DNA of 64,000 nt from positions 3,051,501-3,115,500 of the forward strand of contig NZ_CP053562.1 of the NCBI RefSeq assembly GCF_002085925.2. Reading direction: 5' to 3'. Below the pieces are notes generated by a model, which was not told the DNA's origin, did no database searches, and was given only the letters and a program-made list of their open reading frames with translations. A program made the position numbers and the translations under genes. Source of the DNA: Thioclava electrotropha (GTDB lineage: Bacteria; Pseudomonadota; Alphaproteobacteria; Rhodobacterales; Rhodobacteraceae). Numbering within the stretch: position 1 is the first letter of the stretch; the number at the start of each line of letters is the position of its first letter. Of the stretch, positions 1 to 7,639 are shown piece by piece.

Positions 1-917
1 AACGTCACCTCGCGCAACGTCGGCCAGAAGGACGCCTCATGACGGATCATGCGGTAAAGCACGATGATCGCGATCGCATAGCCCATCCAGCGCAGGAAGG
101 CGCGCACTTGCGGGTCGCGCCAGAGCGGCATCGTGTCGCCGCGCATCACCTGAACGAAGCGGATGAAGGGCATCGCCGCCAGCGCCATGAAGACCGAGGC
201 CGCGTATTCCGGCGCGCCCTTATAGGTGGCGAAGCTGGCGTCGTAATTGGAAAACCCGCCCGTGCTCATCGTGGTGAGCGCATGCATGATCGCGTCGAAC
301 CCCTTCATGCCGAGGCCGAGATAGGTCAGCGCGCAGGCGATGGTCAGCCCGACATAGATGCGGATCAGCGCGGTCGAGATATCCATCGCGCGCGGCAGGA
401 TTTTCCCAAGCGTATCAAACCCTTCCGAGCGGAAGAACTGCATCCCGCCGACCTTCATCACCGGCAGGAAGATCATCGCGACGATGATGATCCCCAGACC
501 GCCCAGCCATTGCAGCAACCCGCGCCAGAGGTTCACCCCCGGCGGCAACCCGTCGAGATGCGGAATCGCGGTGGTGCCGGTCGTGGTCAGCCCCGACATC
601 GCCTCGAAATAGGCATCGACCAGCGACAGATGCGGCACGCCCAGCATGAAAGGCAGCGCCCCGAAGAAGGGCAGCGTGAGCCAGACGAGCGAGGTCAGAA
701 GAAAGCTTTGATGGATCGACAGCGTCCGAGCCAGCCCGTCACGCGAGGCCAGCGCCAGCAGCGCCCCCGCCGTCGTCGTCAGCACCGCGCTTTCGACGAA
801 GACCAGCCAATGCGCTGCGCCATAACCCAAATCCACCGCCGCCGGGATAAGCATCGTCAGCCCCAGCACGGATGTCAGCATTCCGATGATATATCCAACC
901 GGGCGCAGATCGATCAT
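1..917 (-). CDS. trkH: Trk potassium uptake transporter, TrkH family (C-terminus cut by window edge)
   Basis: Integral membrane pore subunit for K+ uptake. About 305 codons are present; the 3' end lies outside the window. Translating the reverse strand from the ATG at 917 gives a start MIDLRPVGYIIGML, followed by several hydrophobic helices. Two typical TrkH pore-loop segments are visible: SGLTTTGTTAIPHL and, further on, ALTTMSTGGFSNYDA, whose glycines form the selectivity filter in this family. It normally works with the cytosolic NAD-binding protein TrkA, which is not in view. The gene is divergent from pyruvate carboxylase across a 190-base spacer. A long open frame on the opposite strand is an antisense shadow. 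Confidence 0.9.
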   Translation of the reverse strand, partial: MIDLRPVGYIIGMLTSVLGLTMLIPAAVDLGYGAAHWLVFVESAVLTTTAGALLALASRDGLARTLSIHQSFLLTSLVWLTLPFFGALPFMLGVPHLSLVDAYFEAMSGLTTTGTTAIPHLDGLPPGVNLWRGLLQWLGGLGIIIVAMIFLPVMKVGGMQFFRSEGFDTLGKILPRAMDISTALIRIYVGLTIACALTYLGLGMKGFDAIMHALTTMSTGGFSNYDASFATYKGAPEYAASVFMALAAMPFIRFVQVMRGDTMPLWRDPQVRAFLRWMGYAIAIIVLYRMIRHEASFWPTLREVT

Positions 918-1108
918 GCGCCCCACCTTGCCCAGAGCGCCGGTCTAGTCAATCCCAGACGGGCCGGGACAGACCTGCGGTCGCGCAGCGTGACTTTGCA
1001 AACCCGAGCGGTTTGGTCAGTAAATTTGCCCAACTTTGCAGGTAGGCCCTTGCGCTGCGGCGCGGCAACTGTACCGTAGCGGCCACTTTCGACAACAGGG
1101 AGAACGCT

Positions 1109-4100
1109 ATGTTCAACAAGATCCTCGTGGCCAACCGTGGCGAGATCGCCATCCGGGTGATGCGCGCCGCCAACGAGCTGGGCAAGAAGACGGTCGCCGT
1201 CTACGCCGAAGAGGACAAGTTGGGCCTGCACCGCTTCAAAGCCGATGAAGCCTATCGCATCGGCGAGGGCCTCTCCCCCGTCGGCGCCTATCTCTCCATC
1301 GAAGAGATCATCCGCGTCGCCAAGGAAAGCGGTGCCGATGCGATCCACCCGGGCTATGGCCTGCTCTCGGAAAACCCCGATTTCGTCGAAGCCTGCGACG
1401 CCGCCGGCATCACCTTCATCGGCCCGAAGGCCGAAACGATGCGCGCGCTTGGCGACAAGGCCTCGGCGCGTCGCGTGGCGATCAAGGCCGGTGTGCCGGT
1501 CATCCCCGCGACCGAGGTGCTGGGCGAGGATTTCGACGCGATCAAGAAAGAGGCCGCAGAGATCGGCTACCCGCTGATGCTGAAAGCCAGCTGGGGCGGC
1601 GGCGGGCGCGGCATGCGCCCGATCCTTGGCGAGGACGAACTGGTCGAGAAGGTCCGCGAGGGCCGTCGCGAGGCCGAAGCCGCCTTCGGCAATGGCGAGG
1701 GCTATCTCGAGAAGATGATCATCCGCGCGCGCCACGTCGAGGTGCAGCTGCTGGGCGACACGCATGGCAATCTCTATCACCTCTACGAGCGCGACTGCAC
1801 CGTGCAGCGGCGCAACCAGAAGGTCGTCGAACGCGCCCCTGCCCCCTATCTCTCGGACGAGCAGCGCGAAGAGGTCTGCCAGCTCGCGCTGAAGATCGGT
1901 CAGGCGGTCGGCTATGAATGTGCCGGCACGGTCGAATTCCTGATGGATATGGACTCGGACAAGTTCTACTTCATCGAGGTGAACCCGCGCGTTCAGGTCG
2001 AGCATACCGTGACCGAAGAGGTCACCGGCATCGACATCGTGCAGGCCCAGATCAAGATCGCCGAGGGCGCGACGCTGGCAGAGGCCACCCGCGCCAAGTC
2101 TCAAGACGAGATCGAATTGTCCGGCCACGCCCTGCAATGTCGCGTGACCACCGAGGATCCGCAGAACAACTTCATCCCCGATTACGGCCGCCTGACCGCC
2201 TATCGCTCGGCGACCGGTAACGGCATTCGCCTCGACGGCGGCACCGCCTATGCGGGCGGCGTCATCACCCGCTATTACGACTCGCTTCTGGTGAAGGTCA
2301 CCGCCTGGGCGCAGGACCCCGATCAGGCGATCCGCCGGATGGACCGCGCTCTGCGCGAATTCCGTATCCGCGGGGTGAGCACGAATATCGACTTCGTCAT
2401 CAACCTGCTCAAGCACCCGACCTTCCTCGACATGAGCTACACGACGAAGTTCATCGACACGACGCCGGAGCTGTTCGACTTCAAGCAGCGCCGCGACCGG
2501 GGCACCAAGATCCTGACCTATATCGCGGATATCACCGTGAACGGTCACCCCGAGACCGCGGGCCGCAACAAGCCCCATGCGGAGGCGAAACCGCCGCGCC
2601 TGCCCGCCTACAAGGATGAGGCAAAACCGGGCAGCCGGAACCTGCTGGAGAAGGAAGGCGCGAAGGCCGTCGCCGACTGGATGAAGGCGCAGAAGAAGCT
2701 GCTGCTGACAGACACCACGATGCGCGACGGCCACCAGTCGCTGCTTGCGACCCGGATGCGCTCGATCGACATGATCAAGGCCGCGCCCGCCTATGCCTCG
2801 AACCTCAGCGACCTGTTCTCGGTCGAATGCTGGGGCGGCGCGACCTTCGACGTGGCCTATCGCTTCTTGCAGGAATGCCCGTGGCAGCGCCTGCGCGACA
2901 TCCGCGAGGAAATGCCCAATATCCTGACGCAGATGCTGCTGCGCGCCTCGAACGGCGTGGGCTACACGAACTACCCCGACAACGTGGTGCAATTCTTCGT
3001 TAAGCAGGCCGCGGAGAGCGGCGTCGACGTGTTCCGCGTCTTCGACTCGCTGAACTGGGTCGAGAACATGCGCGTTGCGATGGATGCGGTGATCGAGAGC
3101 GGCAAGATCTGCGAAGGCACGATCTGCTACACCGGCGATATCCTCGATCCCGACCGCGCCAAATATGACCTGAAATACTATATCGGCATGGCGAAAGAGC
3201 TGGAGGCCGCAGGCGCGCATGTGCTGGGTCTCAAGGACATGGCGGGCCTTCTGAAACCCGCCGCCGCCCGCAAGCTGATCGCGGCGCTGAAGGAAGAGGT
3301 CGATATCCCGATCCACTTCCACACCCATGACACGAGCGGTATCGCGGGCGCGACCATTCTCGCAGCCGCCGATGCAGGCGTCGACGCGGTGGATGCGGCG
3401 ATGGACGCGTTCTCGGGCGGCACCTCGCAGCCCTGCCTCGGCTCGATCGTGGAGGCGCTGGCCCATACCGAGCGCGATACCGGCCTCGATATCCACGCGA
3501 TCCGCATGATGTCGAACTATTGGGAGGCCGTGCGCCACCAATATGCGGCCTTCGAGAGCGGCCTCGAGGCCCCGGCTTCCGAGGTCTATCTGCACGAGAT
3601 GCCCGGCGGCCAGTTCACCAACCTCAAGGCGCAGGCGCGCTCGCTGGGGCTGGAAGAGCGCTGGCATGAGGTGGCGCAGGCCTATGCCGATGCCAACCAG
3701 ATCTTCGGCGATATCGTGAAGGTCACGCCGTCCTCGAAAGTCGTGGGCGACATGGCGCTGATGATGGTCGCGCAGGGCCTGTCGAAAGAAGACGTGCTCG
3801 ACCCGGCCAAGGATGTCTCCTTCCCGGATTCGGTCATCGACATGATGCGCGGCAATCTCGGCCAACCGCCCGGTGGCTGGCCCGAGGGTGTTGTGAAGAA
3901 GGTGCTCAAGGGCGAGCATCCCTCGACCGAGCGCCCGGGCAAGAACCTGCCCCCGGTCGATCTGGAAGCGGCCCGCAAGGAGGTCTCCGAGCAGCTCGAC
4001 GGGCGTGAAATCGACAATGAAGATCTCGCGGGTTACCTGATGTATCCCAAGGTCTTCACCGATTACGCCAGCCGCCACGAAGCCTATGGCCCGGTGCGCA

Positions 4101-4543
4101 CCCTGCCGACCCCGGTCTTCTTCTACGGGATGGAGCCGCAGGACGAGATCTCCGCCGAGATCGACCCCGGCAAGACGCTGGAAATCCGCTATCTCACCAC
4201 CGGCGAGACCGACGAGCTGGGCGAAGTTAAGGTCTATTTCGAACTCAACGGCCAGCCCCGCGCCGTGCGCGTCCCGAACCGCGCGGTGAAGGCGACGACG
4301 GCGGCGAAGCCGAAGGCCGAGGCAGGCAATGCGAACCATATCGGCGCGCCGATGCCGGGCTCGATCGCCTCGATCGCGGTCAATGTCGGCCAGAAAGTGA
4401 AACCGGGCGATATGCTCCTGACCATCGAAGCGATGAAGATGGAGACGGGCATCCATTCCGACCGCGAAGCCACGGTGAAGGCGATCCATGTCTCGCCGGG
4501 TGCGCAGATCGACGCGAAGGATCTGCTGGTCGAACTGGAGTAA
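1109..4543 (+). CDS. pyc: Pyruvate carboxylase
   Basis: Cytosolic biotin enzyme (EC 6.4.1.1) that carboxylates pyruvate to oxaloacetate with ATP and bicarbonate, replenishing the TCA cycle. The 1144 residues match the single-chain enzyme length. The N-terminal biotin carboxylase and ATP-grasp part covers about 1-450, with the glycine-rich loop SWGGGGRGM. The carboxyltransferase TIM barrel starts near 530 with LLTDTTMRDGHQS and carries the metal-site HFHTHDTSG. The C-terminal biotinyl domain contains EAMKMETG, making Lys1110 the biotinylated residue. A GGGAGAA ribosome binding site precedes the ATG. The gene is monocistronic and closed by a strong terminator. Confidence 0.98.
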   Translation: MFNKILVANRGEIAIRVMRAANELGKKTVAVYAEEDKLGLHRFKADEAYRIGEGLSPVGAYLSIEEIIRVAKESGADAIHPGYGLLSENPDFVEACDAAGITFIGPKAETMRALGDKASARRVAIKAGVPVIPATEVLGEDFDAIKKEAAEIGYPLMLKASWGGGGRGMRPILGEDELVEKVREGRREAEAAFGNGEGYLEKMIIRARHVEVQLLGDTHGNLYHLYERDCTVQRRNQKVVERAPAPYLSDEQREEVCQLALKIGQAVGYECAGTVEFLMDMDSDKFYFIEVNPRVQVEHTVTEEVTGIDIVQAQIKIAEGATLAEATRAKSQDEIELSGHALQCRVTTEDPQNNFIPDYGRLTAYRSATGNGIRLDGGTAYAGGVITRYYDSLLVKVTAWAQDPDQAIRRMDRALREFRIRGVSTNIDFVINLLKHPTFLDMSYTTKFIDTTPELFDFKQRRDRGTKILTYIADITVNGHPETAGRNKPHAEAKPPRLPAYKDEAKPGSRNLLEKEGAKAVADWMKAQKKLLLTDTTMRDGHQSLLATRMRSIDMIKAAPAYASNLSDLFSVECWGGATFDVAYRFLQECPWQRLRDIREEMPNILTQMLLRASNGVGYTNYPDNVVQFFVKQAAESGVDVFRVFDSLNWVENMRVAMDAVIESGKICEGTICYTGDILDPDRAKYDLKYYIGMAKELEAAGAHVLGLKDMAGLLKPAAARKLIAALKEEVDIPIHFHTHDTSGIAGATILAAADAGVDAVDAAMDAFSGGTSQPCLGSIVEALAHTERDTGLDIHAIRMMSNYWEAVRHQYAAFESGLEAPASEVYLHEMPGGQFTNLKAQARSLGLEERWHEVAQAYADANQIFGDIVKVTPSSKVVGDMALMMVAQGLSKEDVLDPAKDVSFPDSVIDMMRGNLGQPPGGWPEGVVKKVLKGEHPSTERPGKNLPPVDLEAARKEVSEQLDGREIDNEDLAGYLMYPKVFTDYASRHEAYGPVRTLPTPVFFYGMEPQDEISAEIDPGKTLEIRYLTTGETDELGEVKVYFELNGQPRAVRVPNRAVKATTAAKPKAEAGNANHIGAPMPGSIASIAVNVGQKVKPGDMLLTIEAMKMETGIHSDREATVKAIHVSPGAQIDAKDLLVELE

Positions 4544-4561
4544 TCCGCAATCCCCAAAGCA

Positions 4562-4598
4562 AAAACGCGCGCCGAGGCCCGCCCCCGGCGCGCGTTTT
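4562..4598 (+). terminator. Intrinsic terminator after pyc
   Basis: A perfect 13-bp stem (4562-4574 with 4586-4598) has an 11-base loop. The 3' arm ends in TTTT and is followed by CGTTTGTT. It starts about 19 bases after the pyc stop codon. Confidence 0.9.
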
Positions 4599-4679
4599 CG
4601 TTTGTTGGCCAGATCGGGCCCTGAACGTCGTTGGCGACACGGAGGCCCCTGTTTCTTGTCGACCGCCCTACCGGTAGCG

Positions 4680-4707
4680 TTGACAAGACCGTCCCGGATT
4701 ATAGGAT
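4680..4707 (+). promoter_or_regulatory. Candidate sigma-70 promoter for the asparagine-synthetase-like gene
   Basis: A perfect TTGACA (4680-4685) is followed after 16 bases by TAGGAT (4702-4707), a 4 of 6 match to TATAAT. It lies about 57 bases before the ATG at 4764 and after the pyc terminator, so the downstream gene probably has its own transcript. Sequence match only. Confidence 0.45.
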
Positions 4708-4763
4708 CGTAACGAATTTTACCGGCACCTTAATCTATTCATAATTTTCAGAAAGATTTGTGA

Positions 4764-6353
4764 ATGACGACGATTAGAGCGGAGTCCGACTGCGCGAAAG
4801 CAGGCATCAATTTCGAGAAAATTTCGCGCTGGCAATATCTCCTGACACAACGTGAGATTTCGGACACGATCCTGAAGCGATACAGTTTCGGCGGCTGGCA
4901 CCTTCATGTCGGCGACGGAGTATGCGTTTCGAAGCTGGAAGATGCCAAGGGCCGTGCGATCGGCCTTTTCATCGGTATCGGAGTCGATAACGAGACCTTG
5001 GTGAAGGGCACCCATAAAATCCCGTCACTCGATTTGGATCGCGATAGCTTCTTCGAGGATTTCGAAGACTGGCTCTTTTACGTTTCCGGTCGGTATAATG
5101 TATTTATTTCCAAAGGCGGTTCAAAGCGATTTTACAGTGACGCAGTCGGTATGAATGGCATGGTCTATGACCGTGAAGAGCGACAGGTCGCGTCGAGCCT
5201 TGCCCTTTGCATCGAGCGCGACACAACACCTCATCCGCTATACGACCATTCTCTTATCGAGCGCGGCGAAGGCAATTACAGCCTGTTTCATACCTACGAT
5301 AAGGATGTCCGTCGCGGTAATCCGAATTTCTACCTCGATCTCAATGACTTTTCCGAAACTCGCTTTTGGCCGCGCGATGAGGATTTCACGACAGATCGAT
5401 CGCATGACGATATTTACGGAGAAATAATTCAACGCACCTCGAAGGTTATCGGAGAGATCAACGCCAATTTCAAAACTGCGCTCCCGTTATCGGGAGGGCA
5501 GGATAGCCGCTTGCTCGCTTCGATATCGCGCACGAACCTCGCGGGCTTCGACCAATTTTTCACCCATATCCATAATTACGCGAGCAGGATCGACGCAACG
5601 ATCGCTGGAACACTCGCGAAGGTCCTGCAGGTCGACCATGAAATCCACGACAAGCGGAATATCAAGGTCTCTGAAGAGGATGTTTCGCGGTTCGAAGCCG
5701 AATTCCATGCCGCGCTCGGCTTCAAGAAAAAGCTGACCCGAGAAGTCGCTCACGGGCTGCATGAATGCCTCGAGGATAGGATGGTGATCCTGCGCGGCCA
5801 CCAAACCGACTTGCTGCGTGCCGTGTTCATCGACAAGCTGGGCGAGGACGGAAGAAATAACCTACGCTGGCAAATCAAACGCCTGCTGATCGTTCCGGGC
5901 AAAGCGTTCGACCGCAAGACATACAGGACGTTTCTTCCCGAGTATCAGAACTGGGTCGAAACGCTTCCCGAAAACGCTGCGAAGCGCCAAGTCGATCTCA
6001 TGTTCCTCGAAATATACTATAGCTCGACAATCGGGCTCATTTTCCCGGCACTTACGCGAAACTTCTTCATGTCGCCCTTCAACAGTCGACATCTGATATC
6101 CCTGTCTCTTTCAATCGAAGAGGGTTATCGCAAAAACAGCTTTGCGGTTAACGATATTATTTTCCAGGTTGATCCTGAGCTTCACGACGTCCCGTTCGAT
6201 TACGAATTCGGCGGCGCCGATCTCGGGCGCATCGACGACCAACAGGCGATGGCGGAGCTGACAGCCGCGCGTCGCAAAGCCAGCGAAACGCGCGTCGCAC
6301 TCAGGACGCAGCACCCAGATTTGGCGGCGTCCGAGGACGTCCTCGTGCCCTGA
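4764..6353 (+). CDS. Asparagine-synthetase-like PP-loop protein, orphan, function unknown
   Basis: A 529-residue protein resembling the two-domain layout of class B asparagine synthetases. The first ~200 residues have the look of the glutaminase-like fold (YVSGRYNVFI, then a DAVG turn and an ASSLALCI segment), but Cys2, the nucleophile of a working glutaminase, is absent. Residues 243-248 are SGGQDS, the PP-loop that binds ATP and activates a carboxylate as an adenylate in this superfamily. It could therefore form an amide or peptide bond using ammonia or an amine; substrate unknown. Related folds include AsnB, beta-lactam synthetase and lasso-peptide cyclase. The gene is visibly AT-richer than its neighbours, with many AAA/ATT codons, suggesting acquisition by transfer. 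No sugar or peptide biosynthesis partners adjoin it. Confidence 0.6.
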   Translation: MTTIRAESDCAKAGINFEKISRWQYLLTQREISDTILKRYSFGGWHLHVGDGVCVSKLEDAKGRAIGLFIGIGVDNETLVKGTHKIPSLDLDRDSFFEDFEDWLFYVSGRYNVFISKGGSKRFYSDAVGMNGMVYDREERQVASSLALCIERDTTPHPLYDHSLIERGEGNYSLFHTYDKDVRRGNPNFYLDLNDFSETRFWPRDEDFTTDRSHDDIYGEIIQRTSKVIGEINANFKTALPLSGGQDSRLLASISRTNLAGFDQFFTHIHNYASRIDATIAGTLAKVLQVDHEIHDKRNIKVSEEDVSRFEAEFHAALGFKKKLTREVAHGLHECLEDRMVILRGHQTDLLRAVFIDKLGEDGRNNLRWQIKRLLIVPGKAFDRKTYRTFLPEYQNWVETLPENAAKRQVDLMFLEIYYSSTIGLIFPALTRNFFMSPFNSRHLISLSLSIEEGYRKNSFAVNDIIFQVDPELHDVPFDYEFGGADLGRIDDQQAMAELTAARRKASETRVALRTQHPDLAASEDVLVP

Positions 6354-6553
6354 GCGACGAGCTCGCGCATGAAGCTCGAGGGACGAGGGTCACCGTAGAG
6401 GGCTGAACTTCCGTCTCGCGGCGTCGCAAAACGTGTCCGCGCGCATCCAGAGGTCGGCAACGGTCAGACGTGCCGCCAAACACCCTCTTCACGTTCGACA
6501 GATGGCGGACGCTCAGGGGCGCCCGCCTCTGATTGCGATGTCTTGTCGGAATT

Positions 6554-7024
6554 CTACGACGAAGAGGCCGCGCCACCTGCCCCGGCTCGAATCTCATGGA
6601 TCGGATCGCAGGAGCCCCATGCCGTCTCAGACCGATAGCCTCGCGGGCGCACCGCGATCGAGGCCTTACCGCTGGCCTTCAAACGGGTCACGCGAAACTC
6701 GACGCGCGGGGTGTAGTAGTTGCGCTTGGTCTTGAGCCTGTCGACCTTCCAGCCAAACGTCGTGCGCTTTGGATTGTCGACAAGCACCTGCACCGGCTGC
6801 AACGGCAAGTCGAAATGATGGAGGAACGTGTCATAGACCTTCCATTCCCCGCCCGGGATTTTCAGCAGATCGACCTCGCCGGGTGTCGAATTCGACAGAT
6901 GGCCGGTCTCGAAGGTGCAACGCATCACCTACGTCCCGCGCGGCAGCTTCGGCTGCTCGGGATTGGCCAGAACCGGGCCAGCGGAAAAGACGACGAAAGC
7001 TGCGAAAAGAAATGGACGGAACAT
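6554..7024 (-). pseudogene. Small secreted protein gene interrupted by an in-frame amber codon
   Basis: Reading the reverse strand from the ATG at 7024 gives a clear signal peptide, MFRPFLFAAFVVFSAG with a VLA-N cleavage site, then PEQPKLPRGT and a TAG stop at 6929-6931. The same frame continues at once with VMRCTFETGHLSN and stays open to 6554. The two halves read as one exported protein of about 155 residues. Either the gene is decayed, the stop is read through, or one base is wrong (TAC to TAG would suffice). Restart at GTG 6928 or ATG 6925 would give a product without a signal peptide. I do not recognise the family. It lies downstream of the sox operon terminator and convergent to the asparagine-synthetase-like gene. 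Between 6354 and 6553 I see no gene. Confidence 0.55.
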
Positions 7025-7038
7025 ATGGCCTCGACAAA

Positions 7039-7066
7039 TTAATCGGGCACGAAGCGGCCCGATTAA
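7039..7066 (-). terminator. Inverted repeat, probable terminator of the sox operon
   Basis: A perfect 10-bp stem (7039-7048 with 7057-7066) has an 8-base loop. It lies 21 bases beyond the soxG stop. On the reverse strand the second arm ends in ATTAA and runs into TTTGTC, a weak U tract. Confidence 0.6.
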
Positions 7067-7087
7067 TGCAAGACCAACGCCCGGATG

Positions 7088-7639
7088 TTAAAAGAGATCG
7101 CTGCCCTCGCGGGCGGAAACTTCAAGCAGTCCCATAACATAGCCGGCAACAGAGCGGAAAGATATGAGTGAGATTTCACTTTCCCCGGAGCGCCAGAACG
7201 CGGCTGCGACTTGCGCTGTGCGGGAGCGGCGGATCTCGCCTTCGGGCAGGGTCGCGATATCGGCGGGCGAGAGCTTCATCACCACCTGATCCGCCTTGTC
7301 CCCACGGATGGTGAACATCGCGCGGGCGTCGGAGACGTTGACGACCAGCGCATGATCTGCGGCAAGCGCCTTGGCCAGCCGGTCGGTCAGCGCGGGCGCC
7401 TCGTCATGAGCGCAGATCAGCAACAGCTCATCGGGGCTCATCCAGGCGATCGAGCGCCCGTCTGCGGTCTCGATCCGGCGCGGGCCGGGGACGGGAAGCC
7501 CCTCGGCTTTGAGCGCCTTGGCGAGCCCCTTGGCCTCCAGATCGGAGCGGATCGAGATCATGCCCACCAGCCCGGCCTCGGACACGGTGACGAAACCTTC
7601 GTGGGTCTGGCCCGAAAGGGCGCTGACGGCCTCAGACAT
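7088..7639 (-). CDS. soxG: Sarcosine oxidase gamma subunit
   Basis: Small subunit (183 residues) of the heterotetrameric sarcosine oxidase, which demethylates sarcosine to glycine and forms 5,10-methylene-tetrahydrofolate and H2O2. SoxG has a GcvT-like fold and stabilises the complex without its own catalytic site. I chose the ATG at 7639 (MSEAVSALSGQT) over an upstream in-frame start at 7711, because the longer form only adds arginine-rich sequence translated from inside soxA. This start overlaps the soxA stop by 8 bases, as expected for translational coupling. It is the last gene of the operon. Confidence 0.9.
   Translation of the reverse strand: MSEAVSALSGQTHEGFVTVSEAGLVGMISIRSDLEAKGLAKALKAEGLPVPGPRRIETADGRSIAWMSPDELLLICAHDEAPALTDRLAKALAADHALVVNVSDARAMFTIRGDKADQVVMKLSPADIATLPEGEIRRSRTAQVAAAFWRSGESEISLISFRSVAGYVMGLLEVSAREGSDLF

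Noticed and set aside
914..4489. Very long open frame on the reverse strand opposite pyruvate carboxylase
   Set aside because: Arginine/histidine-rich antisense frame typical of high-GC DNA; the forward strand encodes a full pyruvate carboxylase.
4764..7024. Lasso-peptide cluster around the asparagine-synthetase-like gene
   Set aside because: No precursor peptide, B-type protease or lasso transporter is visible next to it.
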